Assembly: GCA_905221605.1 (NCBI GenBank)
Contig: CAJNDS010002579.1
Span: 976,734-1,040,733 of the forward strand
Reading direction: 5' to 3'
Length of the DNA stretch: 64,000 nt
Source of the DNA: Symbiodinium natans
Lineage: Eukaryota; Sar; Dinophyceae; Suessiales; Symbiodiniaceae
In this document: piece by piece, positions 53,024-63,404 of the stretch
Layout: each line of letters begins with the position of its first letter
How positions within the stretch are numbered: the first letter of the stretch is position 1
Made by a program: the position numbers and the translations under genes
Notes under the pieces: model-generated
What the model saw: the letters and a program-made list of their open reading frames with translations, nothing else
Databases searched by the model: none
What the model was told of the DNA's origin: nothing

Positions 53024-53127
53024 TTGGGGGGTTTCCGAAAATGGGGACATACTTTTCTTGCGGGGGTCCCTTGAAGGGGAGTTGACCTTATTTGGGGTAT
53101 AACAAGGGGTACCCCTATTTTGGGGAA
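53024..53127 (+). mobile_element. MITE-like element, family K copy 4 (diverged)
   Basis: TTTGGGGGGTTTCCGAAAAT to CCCCTATTTTGGGGAAATGC; middle GGGGTCCCTTGAAGGGGAGT is only loosely similar to other copies. Followed by CCCTAAACC words at 53150. Confidence 0.5.
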
Positions 53128-53220
53128 ATGCCCATTTGTGAACCCCAAACCCTAACCCTAAACCCTAAACCTGCCACCCTGTTTTTCAACCTTCTTCACT
53201 TGACGCTTCCCTGACATGTC

Positions 53221-53302
53221 CTAGGATCCCGAGTAGGCCCTTATTTCCTTCTTTTAGGTCTGGGGTTTCCTTCTAATCCCCTTAGAACAAAAAAGGGTCT
53301 AG
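53221..53302. mobile_element. MITE-like element, family C, internally deleted
   Basis: CTAGGATCCCGAGTAGGCCC through CTAATCCCCTTAGAACAAAA to GGGTCTAG; the stretch between AAAAAAGGG and GGGTCTAG seen in other copies is missing. Confidence 0.65.
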
Positions 53303-54621
53303 TGTCTTCTGAGGCAGATTTTTGTTGTTGCCGATGGTTTATCGAATTGCTCGGAGCAGGAGAGACTTCTCCACGGTAGTTTCCTTGGCCCAAAAGACCA
53401 TAACCCCTACACCCAAAAAGACCTTAAAAGCCCTAAACCTTAAAGACCGTTAAGCCCCAAAACCCCAACCCAAAACACCTTAAACCCTAAACCCCAAACC
53501 CAAACGACCTTACACCTTCCAGCCTAAACCTAGCCCCAAATCCGGAAGACCACACACCCTAAACCCCAATCCCCGAGAAAGTGGCCTTAACTACCTCGTA
53601 AAAAATAGAAACTATTCTTCCCAATAAGGGCAATATGTATATCAGGGTTATTTCGCCAGGGACCCCAAAATCCAGGGCCCATACTTGGAACCCTAGAAAT
53701 TAGCATCACTTTCTGTGCCTCGATCATGTCATAGTAGCTCCGCGCAGAGCTTTGCGGGTAAGCAAACGCCTATTGAGGTACATGGTTCTCTTAGGGTTTA
53801 GGGTTTAGGGTCTAGGGTTTAGGGTTTCGAGCTTGAAAAGGGTTTAGAGTTTAGGGTTTAGGGTCCTTGAGGGGTATGCATCCAGGGGCGGCTGAGCAAC
53901 ACACCTAAACTAGATTGTTCCACAGCACAGAGAGGTGCTTGTTTCCCAGCAAAAAGGCCTAGAAAACTACACAATTTATGAGGCCCTCTTTGCACACCTT
54001 TCTAAACTTAACAGAATATTTGCAATTCATAACCATCATGTCAAAGATGACTTTATCTCCGTGGAATACCTCAAATGATCCCTACGTAATTCAAAGGCAT
54101 GTTCCTGAACTCGGGGTAATGGTCAGGGCCCGCCTCTAGAGTCTCGGGTGCAGGGGACCCTTCCGGGATACACCCCCTAAACCCTAAACCCTAAAGCCTA
54201 AACCCTAAACCCCACGGGCGGTGCACGTCATGGACTGCGGCCTCTTTCGCGCAAGGCGACGGTGTTTTTGGGCGCCTTCTTCCTCTCCAGTGTGCAGCAG
54301 TCAGCAGAGGACCCCGGGGCAGCTATGGAACGAGTAGCAAGACTATTTATGGATGGTGAATCAGAGTCTGAAGAAGATGAGAATCAACACGAAGTTGGTG
54401 TTTTCAGGGGGCTTGGTTAGGTTGCGGATGAGTTGAGGGCGTAGGGATGTTGGAGCATCGACCTTTTTGCTAGACCCTGAACTAGTCATAATATGCGTAA
54501 GTTTTCATTGTTCATGACAGACAATGCTTACTGCCTAAGAAGACTTTTCAGGATGATTATGTCTTTCGGTTTCTTGCTGCACAGCCTTCGGTTCCAGATG
54601 TTGATGGCTGGCAGTTTTAAG
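53303..54621. other. Intergenic with CCCTAAA/CCTTAAA words
   Basis: CCTTAAACCCC-type degenerate words at 53398-53580; TTTAGGG words at 53790-53860; CCCTAAA words at 54175-54215. No coding region recognised; the + frame 54493-54675 ends inside a family D element. Confidence 0.45.
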
Positions 54622-54724
54622 CCTAGTAGTCGAGTAGGTAACCTTTATCCTTTTTGGGGTAATATATTCCCCTGATAATCCCACAGGTTAACCTTTAAAA
54701 CCCGTAGGTACTGGACAACTAAGC
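54622..54724. mobile_element. MITE-like element, family D copy 2
   Basis: CCTAGTAGTCGAGTAGGTAA to GGTACTGGACAACTAAG; matches the intronic copy 25769-25868 throughout (AACCTTTATCCTTTTTGGGG, TATATTCCCC, AGGTTAACCTTTAAAACCC). Confidence 0.74.
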
Positions 54725-54962
54725 AAGGAATATCGAGACCTAAGGGTCCTCAGGAAACCGGCAGGCTAACCCCCAAACTAACTTAAGTCCTCGGGCAAAG
54801 CTAAGTAGTCGGGCAAAGCATATAGCATTTTACCTTTAGGGTTTAGGGTTTAGGGTTTAGAAACTCGACCCTTGACCCTTCGGTTCACGCGCGCAGCCTC
54901 TTTGTTATGATTATTATTGTTGTTGTTCTTCTGCTTATTGCTATATGTGCATTATATATACC

Positions 54963-54995
54963 TTCTCTATATACCTTTCTAAATAAATAAACAAA

Positions 54996-55027
<32 letters not shown>

Positions 55028-55030
55028 ATA
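54963..55030. repeat. (AAAT)n / (AAATA)n microsatellite
   Basis: TAAATAAATAAACAAATAAATA repeated to ATATATAATG. A C run follows at 55060-55080. Confidence 0.88.
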
Positions 55031-55084
55031 TAATGTTGAACTCGCTTTAGTGCGCAGGGCCCCCCCCCCCCCCTCCCCCCAAAC

Positions 55085-56006
55085 AATTTTGGGGTTTTCG
55101 GGGATCCTTAATAATGTGGGCTGGGGCTGGGACGGGGCTGGGGGTAGGGCGGGTTGGGGTCGAGGGTTGAGGGGAAGCCTTGAAGCTTGAGGGTCTAAGC
55201 TTTCCAGACTTTGTAGCTCCACGGCCGCCGGGGCTCCGCATAAATGCAGACCACCGAAACAACTTGCTAAAGCGAATCAGGGCAGCTCGTGGGCTGCTCC
55301 CTTGGAAAATTGTTTGGGGTCCTGTTTCGTAATGAAATTTTAAAGGGAATTTAAATAAGGCTGGACAGCAAAAAAATCCGTAGTTTCTTATTCAAAGCTT
55401 TTTTAGTTTTTGGCTCCCCGGCCCCCCGCCCTTCAACCCCGGCCGGGACAACATCGCATAATTGTGAAGCCCCCTAAACAATGGGGGGTTCTGTATAACC
55501 GGATCGGAAAATGGCATAATAGTGGTCCCATCCACTAAAGCCAGTCCAACATTATATGAACATATATACTCAGAATCCTACGTGAGGTGATACGCCGATG
55601 CCTGTGGAGTGTGATCAGAGTAGCTTGGCTGAGCTTTCTGTTGGTGGGTTGGGGGTTTAGGGTTTAGGGTTTAGGGTTGAGGCCTGGAAGGTTTGGATGT
55701 GTGCAAAGTGTGCTGTTTTCGTGCTGGACGGTTAGTCTCCCTATGATAAACACATGGCACCCCCTGCAGTGGAAGCCCTAAACCCAAAACCAGCGCCACA
55801 CGGGTGGCAAAAAGCCTGAACCCAAGAGCTAAAGTTCAAGTGAGGGTCAGCTGGAGGGGGTTCTCCATGAAGAGAGTCATGGTATGCCAAACTTTGGAGT
55901 TGGGTTTAGGGTTTAGGGGCATGTTCGGCATGTTGTGAAGGCTGCCACAGAGACAACGCACGGATGGGATGCTTTTGGGCTTCAGGCTTTCAAGGCTTAG
56001 CTATTT
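55085..56006. other. Intergenic; nothing coding recognised
   Basis: GGGGCTGGGG-rich sequence at 55120-55170 and TTTAGGG words at 55650-55680. No gene is supported. Confidence 0.45.
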
Positions 56007-56104
56007 CCCCCTTGGGATTTTTTAATTTTTGTTTATATAAAGCCCAAGAGGATATCAGAAATATTGTTTTCATTAGGGTTCTAAGGGGAATATAGTTAGG
56101 TTCG
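56007..56104. mobile_element. Dispersed element, family J copy 1
   Basis: CCCTTGGGATTTTTTAATTT, TTGTTTATATAAAGCCCAAG, AGGATATCAGAAATATTG, TTAGGGTTCTAAGGGGAATA. Close copy at 56419-56517 and a diverged one at 63405-63511. The pattern of stem-like CCCTTGGG and CTAAGGGG ends suggests a MITE; the ends are not well defined. Confidence 0.55.
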
Positions 56105-56418
56105 CCCCCAGCAGTTTAGATGCAACAGCGTGTGAGGCGCAGCATTTGTCCATTCCTTGGCGATCTCAATGCTGTTGCGGATTCTGTTCAAGCTACCTTT
56201 TACTGGTGATTGGTCATACTCTTCGTTGCTACTGAATGAACTCTTCCAAACTTTTCAAGTTCTTCAGTGGTGGCTATGATCATAGTATCATTATGTCATC
56301 ACATTACTATCTTGCTTCTAGAATCGCATCTTCGTATATTAGGCTGTGAGTGTATTAGCTTCTTAGTATATTCGTATAATAGTACATTCGTATATTAGTA
56401 TATCCGCATATTGCTATA

Positions 56419-56517
56419 CCCCCCTTGGGAAAGATTTTTGACTTTTTTTGTTTATATGAAACCCAAGAGGATATTAAACACATTTTTTTTGTTAAGGTTC
56501 TAAAGGGGAGTATAGAT
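56419..56517. mobile_element. Dispersed element, family J copy 2
   Basis: CCCTTGGGAAAGATTTTTGA, TTGTTTATATGAAACCCAAG, AGGATATTAAACACATT, TTAAGGTTCTAAAGGGGAGT. About 410 bp from copy 1 in the same orientation. Confidence 0.58.
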
Positions 56518-56523
56518 TGGTAT

Positions 56524-56640
56524 AGAACAGTGAATAATAAGCAATAATATGCAATAATATACAATAATATGCAATAATATACAATAATATACAATAACAA
56601 GCAATAATATACAATAATATACAATAATATACAATAATAT
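56524..56640. repeat. AATAATATACAATAATATGC minisatellite
   Basis: Ten-base unit (ACAATAATAT or GCAATAATAT) repeated about 11 times. The minus-strand Tyr/Ile/Leu-rich frame here is an artefact. Confidence 0.92.
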
Positions 56641-56751
56641 GGATCATGGCCTCATGCCGCGAGTTCCAAGCATCGGTTTCTGTAATGCCCCCCGTCGGTG
56701 GAGAAGAGGATTCGGTGTCAGGGCTACGTGGGAGAAAAGGGCTAACATGGG

Positions 56752-56862
56752 CTTAGTAGCTGAATGAGTACACTTTACGACTGCACTTTTTGGGATAGTA
56801 TATTCCCCTATAGAACTGAAAGTGTAGTCTTTTCGGGGGGGCTTCATGAACTCAGCCACTAC
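56752..56862. mobile_element. MITE-like element, family M copy 2
   Basis: CTTAGTAGCTGAATGAGTAC to CTTCATGAACTCAGCCACTA; shares ACTGAAAGTGTAGTCTTTT-type body with 18893-19001. Here no exon follows. Confidence 0.65.
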
Positions 56863-56932
56863 GTCGGGATGGCATCACCCAACCAGTTCAAGTTTCAAGT
56901 CAAGCCACAGTCGGCATGCAGTCGCCCACTAA

Positions 56933-57126
56933 CTAGTATAGGACCCGGAGTAGGCCAATTGCCTTTTTTGTTGTCGGTTGGGGTTCCCTTATAATCCCCT
57001 GAGAACCAAAATAAGGGTACCCTGCCTATTCCTAGGCTACTCCTGGGTCTAGTACACCTTGTACCTCTTAAACCCTTACAATCCCCTTGGTAACCAAAAA
57101 GGGTTCCTGGGCTACTCCTTGGTCTA
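56933..57126. mobile_element. MITE-like element, family C, full copy plus a partial tandem copy
   Basis: Full copy 56933-57052 (CTAGTATAGGACCCGGAGTA to GGCTACTCCTGGGTCTAG). A second right half, 57073-57126 (CTTACAATCCCCTTGGTAAC, CAAAAAGGG, GGGCTACTCCTTGGTCTAG), follows directly. Here the interior is AAAATAAGGGTACCCTGCCT with no array. Confidence 0.8.
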
Positions 57127-58874
57127 GCTGAGGTCGAGTGGCAATGCATTTGCAAGGGCAAATGCCCGCGGAACGACAAGAGCTTCCCAGTCTGAGCCTG
57201 GTTGAGTCGCCGCGTGCCGCTGGAGACCACGCTGCTCTATTTCAGCGCTCTATAATATTTGAAAAAGATGCATTCTTTTACATCATTTATATTGTTTATA
57301 GTGTGCTCCTTTTGGTTTTTTGTGTTATATTATGATATCCGTTTATTTCTACATTTTAGCTTTTTGTCATATGATGCTATTCTGTTATTAGGCTAGTAAC
57401 ATTCGGAATTAGGTATGTTCCTGTACTAGTATATTAGTATATACTCATGCGTTAGCCGAGCAAACCCGACTGCCAAGCGAGAAGTGCACCTGGAAGAGAA
57501 CCCCACCCCCAGCTGGTCTCTGGAACGCAACTCATACCCCAAACCCTAAGCCCTAAACCCCCAAACCCCTAAACCCCGAAACCCCAAACCCCTACAGTAC
57601 AGTATTCCCCGCAGGCCAGCTGAAAAAACCCACATGAACCCGTAACTGCGGATCCCAAACAGCATAGCTGACGTGGCTCCTTCTTGATGCCTTGTGCAAG
57701 CCCGACGTGCGGCCCTAAACCCTAAACCCATTTCCTGCAAGTCCATAGTGTTCCTCCTGGAGTGTGTTAGGAGTTATGGGGCTTTAGCGTTGTTTCAATG
57801 TTTGCTGGGCTGCCTTTGAGGTCGAAAGGTGCCACGAGGAGAATGGGCTGGAACCGAGTTTGCTGGGTTTTGATTTAGAAGTTCTTGCTCAATACCTCGA
57901 CTCATATACGCTTCAAGAGAGAACAACTCTGGAGGAGTTTGACTGCGCAGCGAGTGGCCAACAGCAGTCAAAGAAAGGTTTCACGACACACTCGTGCACA
58001 AATGAGTGCGCGTGCGATTTTCCAACATCCTGCCCCGGCCCTGTGGAAACGTCAGTTCAGGCGTCCCAGGTGCACACCATACGTAGTTTTTGCCAACATG
58101 CTCCATTGTTGCTATATGCGCAGTTTAAGAACCCCAAGCCTACGTTTTTGTAGGTTCCTCAAGAAAACCCACACAAGTGGCTGTATCATCACCTGCAAAA
58201 ATCGGCTTGGAGCTCTTAACGGCCTGGACCATGCCCTTTTGACGGCCGAGAGCCCCTTTCACCCCTTATGAATTTTACTGGTATGATATGAGTAGACTAT
58301 TCCACCATTGACCTAGTATACGGTTATACGATTTACTAGTATACTATTATACCATTACGCTTTTATATTTTTGCACTTGTTTATACAAGTTTTCTATTGT
58401 ACTATTGGACTATTCTACCTTTATTAGACTATTACACTTTTATACTTTTTCCACTTGCAAATTTTGCTCTTCTACTAATTATTCTACTATGTCACTATTA
58501 TACTACTATGCTGTCATACGATTATGCGATTACCCTATTATACTATTATGATATGTTGCATTCTCTTTGTTTACCATTTCTCTGTTGTTGTTTTTTCTGT
58601 TTATGCTAGTATGTTATGATGTTAGTAAGTTTTCCTGATTTTGCGAACATACTATTTTCTATTCTATTTTTGTACAATCCAGAGGCAGCAAGAGAGGCCA
58701 AAGAACATGTGTTGAACTTGATCTAAGGGGCTGCAAAAACATGGAAGTGCCTTCGTGTGTAGAGCCTCGAGGTTTGAAGCTTCATGATACTTCTTATAGC
58801 TACACTAGCTAGATCTCAAGCCCCCTGAACCTCGCAGGTCCCAGAACTTGAAGTCCTAAATCACAACGCCCCTC
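57127..58874. other. Intergenic; AT-rich TACTATTATAC stretch; one weak frame
   Basis: CCCTAAACCCCCAAACCCCT words at 57538-57590. The + frame 57860-58153 starts LGFDLEVLAQYLDSYTLQER and looks partly coding-like, but its later part overlaps another frame and no domain is recognised. 58265-58620 is AT-rich with recurring TACTATTATAC/ACTATT words. Confidence 0.4.
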
Positions 58875-59125
58875 TAAACCCTAAACCCTAAACCCTAAAC
58901 CCCAAACCCCAAACCCCAAACCCCAAACCTCAAACCCCAAACCCTAAACAAACACGCGTTCGCACCATGCGCCAAAGCAAGGACGGAGAAACGAGCCGGG
59001 GCCTGGTGGCCCGCAAGGTCTCCCCTAGAACCCCCCGGTGTTTAGGGTTTAGGGTTTAGGGTTTGAGGTTTAGGGTTTAGGGTTCAGGGTTTAGGGTTTT
59101 AGGGTTTATGGGTTTAGGAAGTTTA
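58875..59125. repeat. CCCTAAA/CCCCAAA array and facing TTTAGGG array
   Basis: CCCTAAA units change to CCCCAAA units (58900-58945) and back. 59038-59125 carries TTTAGGG with variants, in the opposite orientation. Separated by ~90 bp of unique sequence. Confidence 0.9.
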
Positions 59126-59229
59126 GGGTTTAGATGTTGAGCCGAGTAGAGGTACCAGGGGGGAAATCTGCAGATGGGCTGCAGATGTGACGGCCGCGAG
59201 ATCAACTTAGGTCAGTTTGAGGGCAGCCT

Positions 59230-59360
59230 ACCCTAAACCCCAAACCTGAAACCCTAAACCTAACCCACAGAACCCTATAAACCCCCTAAACCCTATAACC
59301 CCATAACCCTATAACCCCCTAAACTACATAACTAACCTATAAACCCCATAACCCGAAGCA
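59230..59360. repeat. Degenerate CCCTATAACCCC words
   Basis: ACCCTATAAACCCCCTAAACCCTATAACCCC-type words; same family of telomere-derived words as 12829-13270 and 51250-51535. Confidence 0.7.
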
Positions 59361-59420
59361 CCCAAAGATGACCCTCCCCATGACACTGCTATTTCGCAAA
59401 CCCGGACTGTGTTCTTTTAG

Positions 59421-59767
59421 ACTGCCTAAAGGCTCCTATGTACTACTTTTGGAGGGTAACAATCCTATACTCCCCTATAGCAAGCCCTCCCCGAAAAGAA
59501 ACCCAAAAGGTAGTACCATTTTAGGGCAAGAATACTAGAATCCCCATAAGAAGCCCCAAAAATGGAACAACATGAGGCCCCTCCAAGGCGCCACCAAATG
59601 TAGGGCTCCGTAGCGATTGCCTCTACCTGAAGACTCCTCATTGGTTATAGGGGATGATAGTATATTTCCCTAGAAAGGTACTACTTTTTGGGGGTTGTTA
59701 TAGGTATACTCCCCTGAAGTTGTACTACCTTTTGGGGGGGTTTGTTCTAGGGGCTTATAGGAGCCTC
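59421..59767. mobile_element. Two diverged family F elements in tandem
   Basis: 59421-59590 begins GCCTAAAGGCTCCTATGTAC, and TACTTTTGG/CCAAAAGGTAGTACC words pair. 59622-59767 carries CTACCTGAAGACTCCTCATT, AAAGGTACTACTTTTTGGGG and GGGGCTTATAGGAGCCTCGA. Neither contains a TTTAGGG array, unlike copies at 25592 and 32958. Confidence 0.6.
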
Positions 59768-60015
59768 GAGGTCGTCTCTAGTCCTCTTCACGAGTGTTGT
59801 ATGGTTGTTTGTAGAACACCCAAGGGCGCATTCGAACATGTTTGCGACGTTCTCACCAGAGCTTCCGGCACCGACCACAAGCCGCCTGAACCCTAAACCC
59901 TAAGAACGCGCCGTCACCATCTGCGCTTTCGACCTCTGCTGTGGCATTGAATGCACGTCTCGTCCTGAAGTCGCAATCCCTCAGGGTTTGGGTCCAGTCC
60001 CTTAACCTAAACCCT

Positions 60016-60120
60016 AAACTCTTGCAGTGCCTATTGTTTTGAAACCTTCAGCATGAACTACAAGTTCAAATTCTTGCAGTGCCCATTTTTTGAAACCTTC
60101 AGCATGAACTACAAGATCAC
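60016..60120. repeat. Direct duplication of CTTGCAGTGCC ... GAACTACAAG (~50 bp)
   Basis: Two copies share CTTGCAGTGCC, TTTGAAACCTTCAGCATGAA and CTACAAG, separated by six bases. Confidence 0.8.
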
Positions 60121-60339
60121 CCACGTAGAAACTAGATCATCGCAGTGCATCGAGCTTGCTATGTGAGGTGCCCCATATGTCTGCAAATAAGGCTTATAGG
60201 GGTTTGCGGGGTCTCTCACATGTAGTACTTGAGTGCATAGGTGGGTCTAAGGTACCAGTACTTGGATTTCTACGTGTAGTTGTATTTTCACCCAACATTG
60301 CATAAACCGACAGGAGTATATTTAGTTTGCTGGAAAACA

Positions 60340-60560
60340 CTTGTTGCAACTACCGGTGAGCCTCCAAGTAAGGGATATAGAGCGGTTGAGCCCTTAGAAG
60401 TATATTTGCCCTACTTTACAAGCCGTGTTACAGCTACCCATGAACCTCCAATGTAGGGTTGAGCAGTTAGAAGCCGAGTTTACCCTACTTTTTGACCCTA
60501 AACCCTAAACCCTAAACCCTAAACCCCTGGTTGCAACTACCCATGGAGTTAAGGGATGTT
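60340..60560. repeat. Three-copy ~90-bp repeat interrupted by a CCCTAAA array
   Basis: Copies begin GTTGCAACTACCGGTGAGCC, GTTACAGCTACCCATGAACC and GTTGCAACTACCCATGGAGT and include GGGTTGAGC and TTTACCCTACTTT-type words. A CCCTAAA array (60496-60526) lies exactly between copies two and three. Confidence 0.72.
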
Positions 60561-60637
60561 GAGCGGTTTTACTGTTCAGCGCCTACACAGCTCGATGTGT
60601 CACGCGCCAAGCCAGTGATAGAGGCTTTAGGGCCCAG

Positions 60638-60735
60638 AATAGGACCCAGACTAGGCCATGTTTCCCTGTGTTTTAGGGGTTGGGTTCTCGTACAAGCCCG
60701 TTTGAATAAACAGGCCTGTTTATTCCTGGGTTGTT
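60638..60735. mobile_element. MITE-like element, family C, diverged
   Basis: AATAGGACCCAGACTAGGCC, TTTTAGGGGTTGGGTTCTCG, CAAGCCCGTTTGAATAAACA, then TTTATTCCTGGGTTG. The right terminus is not clear. Confidence 0.6.
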
Positions 60736-61025
60736 GCGGAGGGATTTGGCGTCATGGACGCCGAGCCAGTAGCATCTGGACAACATCCTGGCTACGAGGC
60801 TCAACCAACGGCATGCTGTTGTTGGAACTATCTGAACCCCAAACCCGAACAGTGACGGCAAGGTAGGTTCCTTCTTAGTCCAACAGTGGTTTTTCCCTTT
60901 CAAGTACCTTTGAAACAGCCCATCTAGAGCCCTACCTTCAACCCTCAACCCGAATAGAAGAGCCTCAACTCCCAACCCAGAGAGGCTCTAAACTTGTACA
61001 CCCCGTCTCTAAACCCTATATAAAC

Positions 61026-61124
61026 CTTTGTCATAGTTGGGTCACATTTTGCATTTTAAGAGTACTTAAACCCAATAAGGAATGTGAATTTAAATTTTTT
61101 AATACTATCCCAACCATGAGCTAG
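61026..61124. mobile_element. MITE-like element, family A copy 4
   Basis: CTTTGTCATAGTTGGGTCAC to CTATCCCAACCATGAGCTAG. Nearly the same length and sequence as copy 3. Confidence 0.84.
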
Positions 61125-61257
61125 AAACCCTCCAACCAGGGGCTCCTAGCTTCCTCTCCAAAACCTAAGACCTACAACAACGAACCCAGCAAAACTAAGG
61201 GCAGTAAGGTATGCGCCTGAGGATCGTTTAGGGTTTAGGGTTTAGGGTTAAAAAATA

Positions 61258-61365
61258 CTAGGGACGCCCTTGGCATGGGAGGTTTTGTAATTTTCCCTAA
61301 ATGGGTTCAGAGGATCGTATTTAGGAATATGTTTCAGAGTGCTTATTACTTGAGGGCCATCCTAG
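61258..61365. mobile_element. MITE-like element, family G copy 4
   Basis: CTAGGGACGCCCTTGGCATG to TGAGGGCCATCCTAG; centre CCCTAAATGGGTTCAGAGGA without an array, although a TTTAGGG array ends nine bases before its left end. Confidence 0.72.
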
Positions 61366-62079
61366 GCGCTCAATCCTAAACACAAAGCCCTCAACCCTAC
61401 CCCTCATCGGTTAAATGCTGAAGAACCCCATAACGCCCGCACAATTGCGAGCTTTTAGTGGTGGAGTTCTTAAGGAAATAGTATCCATGGGGGTGGAAGC
61501 CTCTCTGGGGTAAGGAGCTTGTCCGATGCCTCGGAAGGAATGCATGTCTCGCCGCACGCCGTGCGCACCAAAAAAGTCGCGAATGCAGTTAGGGGGTTTC
61601 GACAACCAGGCTTCCCTACAAGTAATACAGGGACCTGAATCATTAGATTAGGGTTTTGGGGGGTTATTCTAGTGCAACTATAAAGGGACCCTGTGGGAAT
61701 ACTAGTAGTAACTCTTCCGACCCCTAAAAAAGGAACCCCAACGAAGCGGACCTTTCTGGAAACCCCAACCCTATGGGTCCATGTACCTATACAGTATACG
61801 GTGACTGTTTTTAAACATGTGGAGGGTGGGCCCGGGCCACAAGCCACAGAGGTAGTATAAAATGTCTATTTAAATTTCCGTGTGTTTAAATGTATAATCT
61901 AAGTGCCCTTGCTTTGCCCTGGCACTTGGGGCAACTCGCCGACGCCTGGAATTGGTTTTGGTTCTTTTCAGTGGTTTGGATAGAAAAATACTCGAGGGGC
62001 TCTCGGGGGGCCTTTGGGGTTTCTGGGCTTTTGCAGGCTTTTCGAAGCCAGAAAGTCCTAGGTTTCTGTGGGCTTGGGG
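61366..62079. other. Intergenic; single family B end; unassigned frames
   Basis: One family B end (TATGGGTCCATGTACCTATA) at about 61770-61795. Frames at 61470-61847 (-) and 61890-62129 (+) have no recognised domain; the second runs into the following tandem repeat. Confidence 0.45.
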
Positions 62080-62565
62080 CCTTTCAGGGGTGGGAAGAAG
62101 CCAGAAAACACCCTAGGACAATGTCCTAGGTTGCTCTTTCAGGGGTGGGAAGAAGGCAGAAAACACCCTAGGACAATGTCCTAGGTTTCTGTGGGCTTGG
62201 GGCCTTTCAGAAAACACCCTAGGACAATGTCCTAGGTTTCTGTGGCTTGGGGCCTTTCAGGGGTGGGAAAAAGCCAGAAAACGCCCTAGGACAATGTCCT
62301 AGGTTTCTGTGGGCTTGGGGCCTTGCAGGGGTGGGAAGAAGCCAGAAAACACCCTAGGACAATGTCCTAGGTTTCTGGGGCTTGGGGCCTTTCAGGGGTG
62401 GGAAGAAGCCAGAAAACACCCTAGGACAATGTCCTAGGTTTCTGTGGGCTTGGGGCCTTTCAGGGGTGGGAAGAAGCCGGAAAACACCCTAGGACAATGT
62501 CCTAGGTTTCTGGGGCTTGGGGCCTTTCAGGCGTGGGAAGAAGCCAGAAAACAGCCTAAGTGCGG
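62080..62565. repeat. ~65-70 bp tandem repeat containing the palindrome CCTAGGACAATGTCCTAGG
   Basis: Seven copies of CCTAGGACAATGTCCTAGG begin near 62112, 62167, 62218, 62285, 62353, 62420 and 62488. They are separated by TTTCTGTGGGCTTGGGGCCT, TTCAGGGGTGGGAAGAAGCC and AGAAAACACC; two early units are shortened. Regular but with near-identical spacers, so this is a tandem repeat and not a CRISPR-like array. Confidence 0.93.
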
Positions 62566-62567
62566 AT

Positions 62568-62663
62568 AAGGACCCACCTTGAGAGTCCTACATTTTTAAG
62601 GGTACTTAAACCCTATAAGGAATGCAATTTTAAATTTTAAGGACCCGCCTTGAGAATCCTACA
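62568..62663. repeat. Family A core flanked by a 25-bp direct duplication
   Basis: AAGGACCCACCTTGAGAGTC at 62568 and AAGGACCCGCCTTGAGAATC at 62639 (25 bp, two mismatches) bracket 46 bp that match the family A core (TTTTTAAGGGTACTTAAACC, TATAAGGAATGCAATT) without its terminal inverted repeats. Confidence 0.72.
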
Positions 62664-62708
62664 CACCCCCTTGCGTGGGTTTAGCCTTCAAAGAATACCA
62701 TACTTAAC

Positions 62709-62806
62709 CATTGTCATAGTTGTGTAACGTTTTATATCTTTAAGGGTACTTAAACCCTATAAGGAATACAAATCTAAATTTTAGTACTATCCCAACCATG
62801 AGCTAG
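62709..62806. mobile_element. MITE-like element, family A copy 5, flanked by a 29-bp direct duplication
   Basis: CATTGTCATAGTTGTGTAAC to CTATCCCAACCATGAGCTAG. The 29-bp flanks 62680-62708 and 62807-62835 (TTTAGCCTTCAAAGAATACC...) are identical but for one base. This is far longer than a usual target-site duplication. Confidence 0.8.
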
Positions 62807-62942
62807 TTTAGCCTTCAAAAAATACCATACTTAACGACTACTTGAGGGTTTGATAGTCCTCTTCAGGGGTGCAGGGTTTAGACATGGTTGCTGGGATTAG
62901 TGCAAGAAGGGTTCCCGGGCCCCTGACATCCGACATGAAGGC

Positions 62943-63003
62943 CACCCTAAACCCTAAACCCTAAACCCTAAACCCTAAACCTTAAACCCTAAACCCTAAA
63001 CCA
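62943..63003. repeat. Interstitial telomere-like array (CCCTAAA)8
   Basis: Seven perfect units plus one CCTTAAA variant. A facing TTTAGGG array is at 63133-63166. Confidence 0.94.
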
Positions 63004-63404
63004 CCCTACACAGCCTTAAACGGCGCCTTGGCTTCAGCCCAAAAGCTCCTGAAGGGATGCAGGATTTATATGCTTTACGGGCGTGGAAAAACATAGGTGC
63101 TGAGGAGACCACCGTTTATCACCTGTTGGGGGGGTTTAGGGTTTAGGGTTTAGGGTTTAGGGTTTCAACAGCCCAAGATTTTATTGGCCAAGGGACCTTC
63201 CTGAACCACCAGGGCCCCTCACACTTAGCCGGCATGGACCTTTTCGTTCTGAATAGGGTTCAGGGTTTGGGGTTTAGGGTTTGGTTCTGAGTAATGAAAA
63301 AGTCCCCCTTAGGGTAACTTTTTCATGAGCAATCCAATATTGTGTTAGAAGTGACACAAAAGGCTCCGTCCGCCAGAAAAGCTACAGCCCCCTGAGGAGT
63401 TGTT

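Noticed and set aside
56355-56624. Tyr/Leu/Ile-rich minus-strand frame
   Set aside because: Translation of the ACAATAATAT minisatellite and the family J element.
62080-62565. CRISPR-like regular repeat
   Set aside because: Spacers are near-identical between units and the context is eukaryotic; it is a tandem repeat.
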